Assembly (NCBI RefSeq): GCF_900102635.1
Contig: NZ_FMZQ01000004.1
Location: 62,001-126,000 of the forward strand
DNA: 64,000 nt
From: Ectopseudomonas chengduensis
GTDB lineage: Bacteria > Pseudomonadota > Gammaproteobacteria > Pseudomonadales > Pseudomonadaceae
Direction of reading: 5' to 3'
The notes beneath the pieces were generated by a model. The model saw only the letters and a list, made by a program, of their open reading frames with translations. It made no database searches and was not told the origin of the DNA. This document shows positions 1 to 8,274 of the stretch, piece after piece. The position numbers and the translations under genes were made by a program. The stretch's first letter is position 1; each line of letters opens with the position of its first letter.

Positions 1-456
1 GAAGTGGAAATCGAACTGGCCGCCGACAAGGCGCCGATCAGCACGCAGAACTTCCTCAAGTACGTCGACAGTGGCTTCTATGCCGGTACCCAGTTCCATC
101 GGGTAATTCCAGGTTTCATGGTCCAGGGCGGCGGTTTCGATGCCGACATGCGCCAGAAGGACACCGACGCACCGATCAAGAACGAGGCCGACAATGGCCT
201 GCACAACGTCCGTGGCACCCTGGCCATGGCTCGCACGCAGGTACGCGATTCGGCCACCAGCCAGTTCTTCATCAACCACAAGGACAACGCCTTCCTCGAC
301 CACGGCTCGCGCGACTTCGGTTACGCAGTGTTCGGCAAGGTGACCCGTGGCATGGACGTGGTGGACAAGATCGCCCAGGTCCCCACCGGCAACCGCGGCA
401 TGCACCAGAACGTACCGCGCGAGCCAGTGCTGATCATCGACGCCAAGCGTCTTTAA
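1..456 (+). CDS. ppiA: Peptidyl-prolyl cis-trans isomerase, cyclophilin type (5' truncated)
   Basis: The window opens inside this gene; about 151 residues to the stop are visible. It catalyses cis-trans isomerisation of X-Pro bonds during protein folding. The cyclophilin core is clear: [14 protein letters not shown] near residue 31, the active-site segment SATSQFFIN and the [10 protein letters not shown] strand. The C-terminal [14 protein letters not shown] resembles periplasmic PpiA more than cytoplasmic PpiB. A signal peptide, if present, lies upstream of the window, so the location is inferred. A hairpin terminator at 549-572 follows a REP-like repeat. Confidence 0.85.
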   Translation, partial: EVEIELAADKAPISTQNFLKYVDSGFYAGTQFHRVIPGFMVQGGGFDADMRQKDTDAPIKNEADNGLHNVRGTLAMARTQVRDSATSQFFINHKDNAFLDHGSRDFGYAVFGKVTRGMDVVDKIAQVPTGNRGMHQNVPREPVLIIDAKRL

Positions 457-472
457 GACACCGATGTAACCC

Positions 473-532
473 GTAGCCCGGATGCAATCAGGGAGATTGC
501 TATACGCCCTCCCCGGATTGCATCCGGGCTAC
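473..532. repeat. REP-like palindromic element
   Basis: Inverted arms GTAGCCCGGATGCAATC and GATTGCATCCGGGCTAC flank a short centre. A close copy lies at 13424-13485 after another plus-strand gene. This matches the intergenic REP-type palindromes common in Pseudomonas. It probably forms a stable hairpin in the 3' end of the ppiA transcript. Confidence 0.8.
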
Positions 533-548
533 GAGCCCCACGAACGAC

Positions 549-572
549 AAAGCCGCCCAATTGGGCGGCTTT
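549..572 (+). terminator. Rho-independent terminator after ppiA
   Basis: Perfect 12-bp inverted repeat, AAAGCCGCCCAA paired with TTGGGCGGCTTT, followed by a short T tract. Confidence 0.75.
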
Positions 573-580
573 TCATTCGA

Positions 581-750
581 TCTCGCGAGCTAGAGTCATG
601 CAATACCGATGGCGGCCCCACAAAAACAGGCGAGAAAGCGGAGTGTGCTGTAGCACATGAGCATGACTCGCTTCGCTCGCCCCTACGGGGCCGCACTAAA
701 GTGCGTTGGCCGCAAGCGGCCTGCCGAGCCTGTTTTTAACGCAGCAGGGC
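581..750. repeat. Dispersed intergenic repeat, copy A; no gene
   Basis: The rest of the gap between ppiA and fpr. It begins TCGCGAGCTAGAG (583-595), carries ACAGGCGAGAAA near 625 and ends TTTTTAACGCAGC near 733. A related but shorter copy, with the same opening motif, order of blocks and closing AACGCAGC, lies at 3028-3120 between dgkA and erdR. Copy A has an extra GC-rich middle with small hairpins, such as CCCCTACGGGG. The open frame across it is arginine-rich and resembles no protein, so it is read as non-coding. Confidence 0.55.
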
Positions 751-772
751 CGACGCGCAGCAGATCGACGGC

Positions 773-1552
773 TTACTTCTCGACGAAGGCACGCTCGATC
801 AGGTAATCCCCCGGCTCACGCATGCGCGGGGAGATCTTAAGACCGAAGCTGTCGAGCACTTCGCTGGTTTCGTCGAGCATGCTCGGGCTGCCACAGATCA
901 TGGCGCGGTCGTCCTGCGGGTTGATCGGCGGCAGGCCGATATCGGCGAACAGTTTGCCGCTGCGCATCAGGTCGGTCAGACGGCCCTGGTTCTCGAATGG
1001 CTCGCGGGTCACGGTCGGGTAGTAGATCAGCTTGTCCTTCAGGGCATCACCGAAGAATTCGTTCTGCGGCAGGTGCTCAGTGATGAACTCGCGGTAGGCC
1101 ACTTCGTTCACGTAGCGCACGCCGTGAACCAGGATCACCTTCTCGAAGCGCTCGTAGGTTTCCGGGTCCTGGATCACGCTCATGAACGGTGCCAGACCGG
1201 TGCCGGTGCTGAGCAGATAGAGGTGCTTGCCGGGGTTGAGATCATCGAGCACCAGCGTGCCGGTGGGCTTCTTGCTGATGATGATCTCGTCGCCTTCCTT
1301 CAGGTGCTGCAGCTGCGAGGTCAGCGGACCGTCCGGCACCTTGATGCTGAAGAATTCCAGATGCTCTTCCCAGTTCGGGCTGGCGATGGAGTAGGCGCGC
1401 ATCAGCGGGCGGCCATTGTCCTGCTGCAGACCGATCATCACGAACTGACCATTCTCGAAGCGCAGGCCCGGATCACGGGTGCACTTGAAGCTGAACAGCG
1501 TATCGTTCCAGTGGTGGACGCTGAGCACGCGCTCGACGTTCATATTGCTCAT
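773..1552 (-). CDS. fpr: Ferredoxin/flavodoxin--NADP+ reductase
   Basis: FAD enzyme exchanging electrons between NADPH and ferredoxin or flavodoxin, linked in pseudomonads to iron-sulfur supply and oxidative stress defence. The 259-residue protein has the FAD motif RAYSIASP near residue 51, a nucleotide-binding stretch LLSTGTGLAPF, and ends in the class-typical YLIERAFVEK. The start at MSNMNVERVL was preferred over an upstream in-frame codon because a GAGG Shine-Dalgarno sits just before it and the length fits the family. It is divergent from the LysR gene finR, the pairing known in P. putida and P. aeruginosa. Confidence 0.95.
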   Translation of the reverse strand: MSNMNVERVLSVHHWNDTLFSFKCTRDPGLRFENGQFVMIGLQQDNGRPLMRAYSIASPNWEEHLEFFSIKVPDGPLTSQLQHLKEGDEIIISKKPTGTLVLDDLNPGKHLYLLSTGTGLAPFMSVIQDPETYERFEKVILVHGVRYVNEVAYREFITEHLPQNEFFGDALKDKLIYYPTVTREPFENQGRLTDLMRSGKLFADIGLPPINPQDDRAMICGSPSMLDETSEVLDSFGLKISPRMREPGDYLIERAFVEK

Positions 1553-1640
1553 GATGATTTCCTCGAAGAACTTCAGCGCCAAAGGCGCGATTGCGCGGCA
1601 TTCTATTCGCGGCAACAATATCTGTTAAGTGGATTATCAA

Positions 1641-1662
1641 GATATAGGTTATCGGTTATATC
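1641..1662. promoter_or_regulatory. Inverted repeat in the fpr-finR promoter, possible LysR-type operator
   Basis: GATATA and TATATC are perfect inverted arms around 10 bp, in an AT-rich patch ending 3 bp before the finR start codon. LysR regulators commonly bind dyads with a T-N11-A core near divergent promoters. Its position would block finR translation or transcription start, consistent with autoregulation. The assignment is inference. Confidence 0.4.
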
Positions 1663-1665
1663 GAT

Positions 1666-2592
1666 ATGCGATTTACTCTCAGACAACTTCAGGTATTCGT
1701 CGCCGTGGCGCAGCATGAAAGCGTCTCGCGCGCCGCGCAATCGCTCGCATTGTCGCAGTCTGCGACCAGCACTTCGCTGACCGAACTGGAACGCCAATCC
1801 GACTGCCAGCTGTTCGATCGCGCCGGCAAGCGTCTGGCGCTCAATGCCCTGGGCCGACAGCTACTGCCCGAGGCCGTGGCCCTGATCGACCAGGCGCGCG
1901 AAATCGAACGCCTGCTGGGTGGCAAGAGCGGTTATGGCTCGCTGCACGTCGGCGCCACCCTGACCGTGGGCAACTATCTGGCCACCCTGCTGATTGGCAG
2001 TTTCATGCAGCACCACCCCGAATGCCGGGTGAAGCTACAGGTGCATAACACCGCTCATGTGGTGCAACAGATAGCTCACTACGAGCTGGACCTGGGCTTG
2101 ATCGAAGGCGACTGCCAGCACCCGGATATCGAGGTGCAGCCCTGGGTCGAGGACGAACTGGTGGTGTTCTGCGCGCCACAACACCCACTGGCCCAGCGCG
2201 GCAGTGCCAGCCTGGAAGAGCTGACGCATGAAGCCTGGATTCTGCGTGAACAGGGCTCGGGCACGCGGCTGACCTTCGACCAAGCCATGCGTCATCACCC
2301 GCGCAACCTGAATATCCGCCTGGAGCTGGAACACACCGAGGCGATCAAGCGCGCCGTGGAATCCGGCCTGGGCATCGGCTGCATCTCACGCCTGGCGCTG
2401 CGCGATGCCTTTCGTCGCGGCAGCCTGATGCCGGTGGAAACTCCGGAACTGGACCTGCGCCGGCAGTTCTACTTCATCTGGCACAAGCAGAAGTACCAGA
2501 CAGCAGCGATGCGCGAGTTTCTCGAACAGTGTCGCGCACTGACGGCCGGAGTCAGTCGCAGCGATCAGATCGTCCTACCACCGATCATCTGA
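1666..2592 (+). CDS. finR: LysR-family regulator of fpr (FinR-like)
   Basis: A 308-residue LysR-type transcription factor with an N-terminal winged helix-turn-helix (residues 1-60, opening MRFTLRQLQVF, with SRAAQSLALSQSA as the recognition region) and a substrate-binding domain from about residue 90. In P. putida the LysR gene divergent from fprA is FinR, needed for induction of fprA by superoxide and iron-sulfur stress. Identification here rests on that arrangement plus family. No clear Shine-Dalgarno precedes the ATG; a palindrome lies there instead. Confidence 0.85.
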   Translation: MRFTLRQLQVFVAVAQHESVSRAAQSLALSQSATSTSLTELERQSDCQLFDRAGKRLALNALGRQLLPEAVALIDQAREIERLLGGKSGYGSLHVGATLTVGNYLATLLIGSFMQHHPECRVKLQVHNTAHVVQQIAHYELDLGLIEGDCQHPDIEVQPWVEDELVVFCAPQHPLAQRGSASLEELTHEAWILREQGSGTRLTFDQAMRHHPRNLNIRLELEHTEAIKRAVESGLGIGCISRLALRDAFRRGSLMPVETPELDLRRQFYFIWHKQKYQTAAMREFLEQCRALTAGVSRSDQIVLPPII

Positions 2593-2595
2593 GCG

Positions 2596-2961
2596 TCAGT
2601 TCAAGAGGATGATTGCCCACACCGAGGCGATCATGCCCAACGCGACGAACTGCGCGGCGCTGCCCATGTCCTTGGCGTTCTTCGACAGCGGGTGGCGCTC
2701 CAGGGAAATGCGATCGATGGCTGCCTCGATGGCCGAATTGAGCAGCTCGACGATCAGTGCCAGCAGACACACGGCCACCATCAACGCGCGCTCGCCACGA
2801 CTGACGTCGAGCAGGAAAGCCGATGGAATCAGCACCAGATTGAGCAACACCAGCTGGCGAAAGGCTGCCTCGCCGAAGAACGCAGCGCGCAGGCCATCGA
2901 GCGAATAGCTGGCGGCATTGAGGATACGTTTCAGGCCGGTTTGGCCCTTGAATGGCGACAT
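2596..2961 (-). CDS. dgkA: Diacylglycerol kinase
   Basis: Small trimeric inner-membrane kinase that phosphorylates diacylglycerol, recycling it to phosphatidic acid. The 121-residue product has three hydrophobic helices and the conserved catalytic region, seen as LNSAIEAAIDRISLE followed by KNAKDMGSAAQF. The ATG start at MSPFKGQ follows an AGGGGTGAGG ribosome-binding sequence; a GTG three codons upstream lies within that sequence and is less likely. It converges on finR with a 3-bp gap. Confidence 0.95.
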   Translation of the reverse strand: MSPFKGQTGLKRILNAASYSLDGLRAAFFGEAAFRQLVLLNLVLIPSAFLLDVSRGERALMVAVCLLALIVELLNSAIEAAIDRISLERHPLSKNAKDMGSAAQFVALGMIASVWAIILLN

Positions 2962-3027
2962 GCGCCTCACCCCTACTGGAAGAGGCGCGCAGCTTACTGC
3001 ATCCGCTGCGCGAGAACCTATCTACGA

Positions 3028-3120
3028 GATCGCGAGCTAGAGGGATACAAGGCGAGAGCAAGTGAGGCTGCGCAGTTTACTGGCTGCAAATGAGCAAGCC
3101 GAGCTTGCTTTCAACGCAGC
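3028..3120. repeat. Dispersed intergenic repeat, copy B
   Basis: Shares TCGCGAGCTAGAG (3030-3042) with the repeat at 583-595, then a related ACAAGGCGAGAG block and a terminal AACGCAGC block in the same order. It fills the gap between erdR and dgkA. Probably a genus- or clade-specific repeat, possibly folding as RNA. Confidence 0.5.
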
Positions 3121-3125
3121 GCAGC

Positions 3126-3776
3126 TCACTGCGCGGGGATCGATTCCATCTGCTGCAACAGCAACGCCGCCTGGGTGCGGGTGCGCACGCCCAGCTTGCG
3201 GAAAATCGCCGTCACATGCGCCTTGACCGTCGCCTCGGAGACGCTCAACTCGTAGGCAATCTGCTTGTTCAACAGCCCTTCGCAGACCATGGTCAACACA
3301 CGAAACTGCTGCGGTGTCAGGCTGGCCAGGCCGGCACTGGCCGCCTTGGCCTCGGCGGAAACCGGCGCGCCCTCCTCGGCCAACGGTGGCCACCAGGTGT
3401 CACCATCGAGTACATGTCGCACCGCTTGCTGCAAGGTTTCCAGCGGGCTGGATTTGGGGATGAAGCCACTGGCGCCGAACTCACGGGAGCGGTTGACCAC
3501 GGACGCCTCTTCCTGAGCGGAGATCATCACCACAGGAATCTGCGGGTACTGCCCGCGCAGCAGCACGAGGCCGGAGAAACCATAGGCACCGGGCATGTTG
3601 AGATCGAGCAGGACCAGGTCCCAATCACTCTTGGCGGCCAGGTGGCCTTCAAGCTCGGCGATGCTGGCAGCTTCTACCAGACGCACTTCAGGTCCCAAGC
3701 CCAGGGTCAATGCTTGTTGTAGCGCGCTGCGAAACAGCGGATGGTCGTCGGCAATCAGGATTTCGTAGGCGGCCAT
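3126..3776 (-). CDS. erdR: LuxR/NarL-type response regulator (ErdR-like)
   Basis: A 216-residue response regulator. The receiver domain (residues 1-125) has the acidic pair in ILIADDHPLF, the phosphoacceptor Asp in LVLLDLNMPG and the conserved Lys in FIPKSSP. A LuxR-type helix-turn-helix follows near residues 150-205, with SLTPQQFRVL and NKQIAYELSVSEATVKAHV. In P. aeruginosa the regulator beside dgkA is ErdR, controlling ethanol oxidation and acetate or lactate metabolism. No partner kinase is adjacent. The name follows from similarity and neighbourhood. Confidence 0.85.
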   Translation of the reverse strand: MAAYEILIADDHPLFRSALQQALTLGLGPEVRLVEAASIAELEGHLAAKSDWDLVLLDLNMPGAYGFSGLVLLRGQYPQIPVVMISAQEEASVVNRSREFGASGFIPKSSPLETLQQAVRHVLDGDTWWPPLAEEGAPVSAEAKAASAGLASLTPQQFRVLTMVCEGLLNKQIAYELSVSEATVKAHVTAIFRKLGVRTRTQAALLLQQMESIPAQ

Positions 3777-3979
3777 TGGCAGATCCTGTTCTTGTTATAA
3801 GTGGCACTGAGGTGAGTATGGCAGTGCTTTTCGCCTGACGACCCGCTCAAGCCTGCTCATTGAGCATCACAGACTCCCCACTCGGACCGACGGCGGCGCT
3901 CAGCATGCCGAGCTGTGGCGGGGTGGTCAAGCTCAATGCTTTGCGGCACGATGCGCAGCTTTCCTGCCGAGACGCCCTG

Positions 3980-4906
3980 ATGCGAAGCCAAGCCCTGCGC
4001 GCTGACCTGTTGATGCTGATTACCGCGATGATCTGGGGCAGCGCCTTCGTCGCCCAGCGTCTGGGCATGGATAACATCGGCCCCTTCCTTTATACCGGCC
4101 TGCGCTTCGCCCTCGCCTGCCTGGTTCTGTTGCCGGTGCTGGCTTTTCTGCAACGTCGCCAGCAGCGCCCCGCTGCACCGCTGAATCGCAACCTGCTGGT
4201 GGGTGGCGTGATCATGGGCCTGGCGCTATCGCTAGGGATCAATCTGCAGCAGGTCGGCCTGCTGTTCACAACGGTGACCAACTCAGGCTTCATCACCGGG
4301 TTGTACGTGATCGTGGTACCGATTCTCGGCCTGCTGATCGGCCAGCGCAGCAGCGCCGGCATCTGGTTGGGCGCCAGCCTGGCAGTGGTCGGCATGTTCC
4401 TGCTCAGCGTCGGCGAAGGCTTCACCGTAGCCTCCGGCGACTGGCTGCAACTGACCGGCGCCTTCGTCTGGGGTATTCACGTATTGCTGGTGGGATTCTT
4501 CGCCAGCCGTCACGACCCGCTGCGCCTGGCTTTCATCCAGTTCGCCACCTGCGCGGTGATCAGCCTGATCCTGGCGCTGGTATTCGAGACCGCGACACTG
4601 GACGGCATCATTGCCGCCGGGCCGGCCATCCTCTACGGCGGAGTGTTCGGCGTGGCGATCGGTTTCACCCTGCAGGTGGTGGCGCAGCAGCATGCCATCG
4701 CCTCGCATGCGGCGATCATCCTCTCGCTGGAAGCCGTGTTCGCCGCCATCGCCGGCGCCCTGTTGCTGAGCGAAGTGCTGGCACCGCGCGGCTATCTGGG
4801 TTGTGCGCTGATGTTCGGCGGCATGCTGCTGGCGCAGCTGTGGCCCAAGCCGCTGCCCACCGAACTCAGCGGTACGTCTGCAAACGCTGGTGCAGAGCGT
4901 CGTTGA
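3980..4906 (+). CDS. EamA/DMT-family transporter
   Basis: A 308-residue inner-membrane protein of the drug/metabolite transporter superfamily, with about ten hydrophobic segments in two EamA repeats (residues about 8-140 and 160-290). The opening LLMLITAMIWGSAFVAQR is typical of the first repeat. Substrate unknown; family members export amino acids or metabolites. The start at MRSQALRADLL was chosen because the first membrane helix follows directly and the preceding 40 open residues are polar. Its 3' end overlaps the convergent DTW gene by 41 bp. Confidence 0.85.
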   Translation: MRSQALRADLLMLITAMIWGSAFVAQRLGMDNIGPFLYTGLRFALACLVLLPVLAFLQRRQQRPAAPLNRNLLVGGVIMGLALSLGINLQQVGLLFTTVTNSGFITGLYVIVVPILGLLIGQRSSAGIWLGASLAVVGMFLLSVGEGFTVASGDWLQLTGAFVWGIHVLLVGFFASRHDPLRLAFIQFATCAVISLILALVFETATLDGIIAAGPAILYGGVFGVAIGFTLQVVAQQHAIASHAAIILSLEAVFAAIAGALLLSEVLAPRGYLGCALMFGGMLLAQLWPKPLPTELSGTSANAGAERR

Positions 4907-5588
4907 GATCCAGCGGCAGACGCCGTTTGGCAGCCAGGTAGTGCTGGCTGAACACATCGAGATAATCGTCCAGCGCCTCACCGGCACGCAGGTCGCCAGC
5001 CAGCTCCAGGCACATGGCGGCCACCTCGGCGGTGCACAGGTGCTCGCCACGAGTGGAGCGACGCAGGCGATAGCGCGATAGTTGCGCCGGCGTCAGGCTC
5101 AGCACCGGCAGCGCATCCAGATAGGGGCTCTTGCGAAACATCTTGCGCGCCTCGGTCCAGGTGGCATCGAGCAGCACGAACAGCGGCCGCTTGCCGGGCG
5201 CAAGCTGCACCTCCTCCACCACGCGCTGCGGCGCCACGTACTCACCGGGAAACACCAGATAAGGCTGCCACTGCGGATCGGCCAGCAACTCCAGCAGCGC
5301 CGGGTCGACGGCAGTACGCGTCCAGCCGAAGGCGTGGGTTTCAGGCACCACATCAGCAATAAGCCAGCCGGTATTGCTCGGTTTCAACGCCTCGATGTCA
5401 TGCATCACCAGGCACATGGCGGCATTGGCCTCGACCTGCGGGCGCCAGGCGCACAGGCAATGGGTCGGCTGCACCCGGCAGTGCGGGCAGCGCTCGGCGC
5501 GCGAACCACGGGCGACGAAGGGTTTGAGGCTACGCGCCAGGCGCTCTGTGCGCAGGCGGGCGACGGCATGTGGGGCTGGACGGGTCAT
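4866..5588 (-). CDS. DTW-domain protein, probable tRNA-uridine aminocarboxypropyltransferase
   Basis: A 240-residue DTW-domain protein. In E. coli the homologue makes acp3U in the variable loop of certain tRNAs, using the 3-amino-3-carboxypropyl group of SAM. Visible features are an N-terminal zinc-type cluster, CPHCRVQPTHCLC, and the signature as DATWTEARKM (DATW in place of the common DGTW), followed by a conserved LxLTPAQLSRYRLR region. It overlaps the convergent transporter gene by 41 bp. Function is by family. Confidence 0.85.
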   Translation of the reverse strand: MTRPAPHAVARLRTERLARSLKPFVARGSRAERCPHCRVQPTHCLCAWRPQVEANAAMCLVMHDIEALKPSNTGWLIADVVPETHAFGWTRTAVDPALLELLADPQWQPYLVFPGEYVAPQRVVEEVQLAPGKRPLFVLLDATWTEARKMFRKSPYLDALPVLSLTPAQLSRYRLRRSTRGEHLCTAEVAAMCLELAGDLRAGEALDDYLDVFSQHYLAAKRRLPLDLNDALHQRLQTYR

Positions 5589-5648
5589 GGCGGGAGCAAC
5601 AGCGAATGGGGGCGGGATTCTACCACCCCCGTTCGCCGCTCAGATGGA

Positions 5649-7337
5649 TCAGAAGGTATGGTTCAACGCCAGGCCGATGAAGTGGATGTGGGTGTTGTAC
5701 TCCCCGGTGTAATTGCCACCGTTGCCGGTGCAGCGCACGCCGCTGTCCTGGTACAGCCCGCCGGCGCCCGGCACCCAGCCGGCCGGGGAGCAGCCGTCCT
5801 GGTAGTCCATCTTGCCGCTGGAGAACTGCACGTAGCTGTAGGCGAAGTCCAGCGAGGTGTCGCGGGTCACCTTGTAGTTGGCGCCGAGCGAAAGCCAGTA
5901 GCGATCCGCATCGGGAAACGCCGGATGACGTAGCTGCGGCGAGTTGACCGGAGAGCGGTCGTAGGCCACGCCGGTACGCAGCAGCAGGTCATCGCTGTAC
6001 TGGTAGTTCATGCCCAGGGAGATCTTGTAGCTGTCCTTCCAGTCCTGCTTGACGCTCAGGTCGCCCTCGGTAACGCCATTGAAGTAGGGATAGCCGGCCA
6101 CCTGATCGATGCCGATACGCACTTCGTCGAGCCGCGAGTGACGGGTGAAGGTCAGATCCGCCATCAACGCCACCTTGTCGTTGAGCTGATGAAAGGCGTT
6201 GAATGAGAGCATCTCCGGTGTATCGATAGCGGTCTTGGCCTTGGAGTTGGGGTGCAGCCTGGAGCCAGCGAAATCGCCGGGATTGACCCAGTTGCTCGGG
6301 TCCAGCACCTGCCCCAATGCATCGGCTGGCGGCAGGGTGATGATGCCGAGATCGATGCCACCGCTCAGATCGGTATCGGGTGAAGGCACGCTGCCGGACA
6401 CGCCGGCGAAGCTCCACTTGGTCTCACCCTCGAGGGTGTGGCGAATGTTGGAACGATACGACACGCCAAAGCGCGTCGACTCGGTCGGCTCCCACATGTA
6501 GCCGATATTCCAGCCAAACCCCCAGTCATCGCCCTTGACCCGGAAGTAACCGTCGCCCTGGACGTTGTCGGCGAAGTTCTTCGCCACACAGTCGACGAAA
6601 GCATCATCGGCCTGACCGTCGCAACTGCTGATCTCACTGGGCACATCGATGCCATAGAGCAAGGGAATGGCGAACTGACCAAGCGGTGATGCGGCCAGCT
6701 CGGTCAGGTCCTGATTGGCGGTGACAAACTGCCCAGCCAATTGCCGCGAAGCACCTTTGACATCCGCCGCCCCGCGCTGCACCGATTTGATGTACTGCGC
6801 CGAAACGCCGAAGCCGATGCTGTGGTGTTCGTTGAAGCGAAAGGCAATGCTCGGGTTGAAGGTCACCGTCTCCAGGCTGGCCGACTGGATGCCGTAGCGC
6901 CCGGCCCAGTCCTCCTTGTAGTCGAGCTTGGCGCCGAACGGGGTGAAGATGCCCAGACCGACCGTCACCCGGTCGTTGATCTCGTGGGAAAAATAGAAGT
7001 TGGGCGCAGCGGCGGCATCTGGCAGAAACTCGCCGGCATCGCCCGACACCGGATTGCCGAACACATCGCGGCTACCCTTGTCCTCGTAATCGCCATCCGG
7101 CAGCAGAATGCTCAGACCGGAAGTCACCTGGGTACCCTTGAGCCGGGCCAGGCCTGCGGGGTTGTAGAAAATGGTCGAAGGGTCGGCCGCCTCGGCACCG
7201 TTGGCATGTGCCGAACCCTGCGCCGCCACCGATTGCGAACCGAAGTGATAACCGGATGCCTGCACCTGCGCAACGGGCAAAACCAGTAAACTGCCGACCA
7301 TCACCCGCGATGGCCAGCGCCGAAAGAGCATTGTCAT
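5649..7337 (-). CDS. FadL/OmpP1/TodX-family outer membrane transport protein
   Basis: A 562-residue beta-barrel of the family that imports long-chain fatty acids or hydrophobic compounds. Residues 1-28 form a signal peptide ending QVQASG. The mature N-terminus, GYHFGSQSVAAQGSA, and the DPSTIFYNPAGLARL motif are hallmarks of the N-terminal hatch. The chain ends in phenylalanine, as outer-membrane barrels do. An AGGAGA ribosome site precedes MTMLFRRW, which sets the start. No degradation genes are adjacent, so the substrate is unknown. Confidence 0.9.
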   Translation of the reverse strand: MTMLFRRWPSRVMVGSLLVLPVAQVQASGYHFGSQSVAAQGSAHANGAEAADPSTIFYNPAGLARLKGTQVTSGLSILLPDGDYEDKGSRDVFGNPVSGDAGEFLPDAAAAPNFYFSHEINDRVTVGLGIFTPFGAKLDYKEDWAGRYGIQSASLETVTFNPSIAFRFNEHHSIGFGVSAQYIKSVQRGAADVKGASRQLAGQFVTANQDLTELAASPLGQFAIPLLYGIDVPSEISSCDGQADDAFVDCVAKNFADNVQGDGYFRVKGDDWGFGWNIGYMWEPTESTRFGVSYRSNIRHTLEGETKWSFAGVSGSVPSPDTDLSGGIDLGIITLPPADALGQVLDPSNWVNPGDFAGSRLHPNSKAKTAIDTPEMLSFNAFHQLNDKVALMADLTFTRHSRLDEVRIGIDQVAGYPYFNGVTEGDLSVKQDWKDSYKISLGMNYQYSDDLLLRTGVAYDRSPVNSPQLRHPAFPDADRYWLSLGANYKVTRDTSLDFAYSYVQFSSGKMDYQDGCSPAGWVPGAGGLYQDSGVRCTGNGGNYTGEYNTHIHFIGLALNHTF

Positions 7338-7627
7338 TGTTATTCTCCTGCACGCTGCTTGAACACCGCGCAGTCCTTCCTGCACCAGCGGCAGACTTCA
7401 GGCAGGTCTGTACTGGCGACGTCCGACTGCGACGGCGGCTCAATGTCTGTGACGTGCAGGTTTGGCCGATGATCCCCGGCCTTTGGTCGTGGTGACGGGC
7501 GGCGGCCAAAGGCCAGCATGTCCCCATCGGTAACACTTTGTTTCACACGGGCAAATGGCCAGCGGCGCGAACATTCGCTGCGAGGCCCTGTCCAACCCCT
7601 CGTCCACGCTTTCAGGAGTCACATGAC

Positions 7628-8029
7628 ATGCTGCGTTACATCCTCCCCGCTCTCGCGCTCAGCCTGATGCTTCCCACTGCCCAGGCAGCTTCGCTGAAGG
7701 AGATGGAGCTGACTCGCACCCTGGAGCAGGTCGCCCGGCAAAGCAGCGAAGGCACGCCGCGGGCGATCAACGAGGACATTCTCGATCAGGGCTATACCGT
7801 GGAAGGTCACACGCTGATCAACCACCTCAGCGTGCGCGAAGCGCATGCCGCGCAGATGCGCGGCAACCCCGATACGGTGCGCAGCCAGCTGGCGGCCAGC
7901 GTCTGCCGCAACCCGGGTTATCGCAGCCTGCTGGCGCAGGGCGCGCAGCTGCGTTATCAGTTCAGCGAGTACCGCAGCAACCGTCCGGTTACCGTCGAAG
8001 TGTTCGACAAGAGCGACTGCGGCCTCTGA
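7628..8029 (+). CDS. Small secreted protein, probable QSregVF-family
   Basis: A 133-residue exported protein: signal peptide at residues 1-20 (MLRYILPALALSLML...AQA), then a small mature domain with two cysteines (SVCRNPGYRS and the C-terminal SDCGL) that could form a disulfide. AGGAG lies 9 bp before the ATG. Size, export and position near a phosphoketolase-like gene recall PA3611 of P. aeruginosa, founder of the quorum-sensing-regulated virulence factor family; this match is from memory and moderate. No enzymatic motif is visible. Confidence 0.6.
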   Translation: MLRYILPALALSLMLPTAQAASLKEMELTRTLEQVARQSSEGTPRAINEDILDQGYTVEGHTLINHLSVREAHAAQMRGNPDTVRSQLAASVCRNPGYRSLLAQGAQLRYQFSEYRSNRPVTVEVFDKSDCGL

Positions 8030-8042
8030 TCCACGACCGTCG

Positions 8043-8237
8043 TCAGCCCCTTTCCGCTCGACGCTGCGCATCATCGGCGCGCAGCTCGGCGAGCAAGGCC
8101 TCCATATAGCGTGAACGCCGCGCGCCGCCCTCCAGGCGGCGCAGGCACTCGTCCTCGATGCTCATGTGATTGGTACGCGCAGCCTGTTGCAGCATGCGGT
8201 ACAGCTCCGTGTTTATCTCCAGCGTCAACCTGGGCAT
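8043..8237 (-). CDS. Arc/FitA-like ribbon-helix-helix DNA-binding protein
   Basis: A 64-residue protein with a ribbon-helix-helix fold: beta strand PRLTLEINTELYRML followed by two helices containing SIEDECLRRLEGG. Such proteins bind DNA as dimers and are often antitoxins or autoregulators. A strong GGGAGGGG ribosome site precedes the ATG. No toxin-like gene is beside it; it lies 3' of the phosphoketolase-like gene, which is transcribed toward it 37 bp away, so the two probably share a transcript. Confidence 0.75.
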   Translation of the reverse strand: MPRLTLEINTELYRMLQQAARTNHMSIEDECLRRLEGGARRSRYMEALLAELRADDAQRRAERG

Positions 8238-8274
8238 ACCTGCCCCTCCCTTCCCGTTGCTCCACTTCGTGGGC

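Noticed and set aside
482..739. An 85-codon open frame after ppiA
   Set aside because: It crosses a REP element, a terminator and a repeat; arginine-rich and without similarity.
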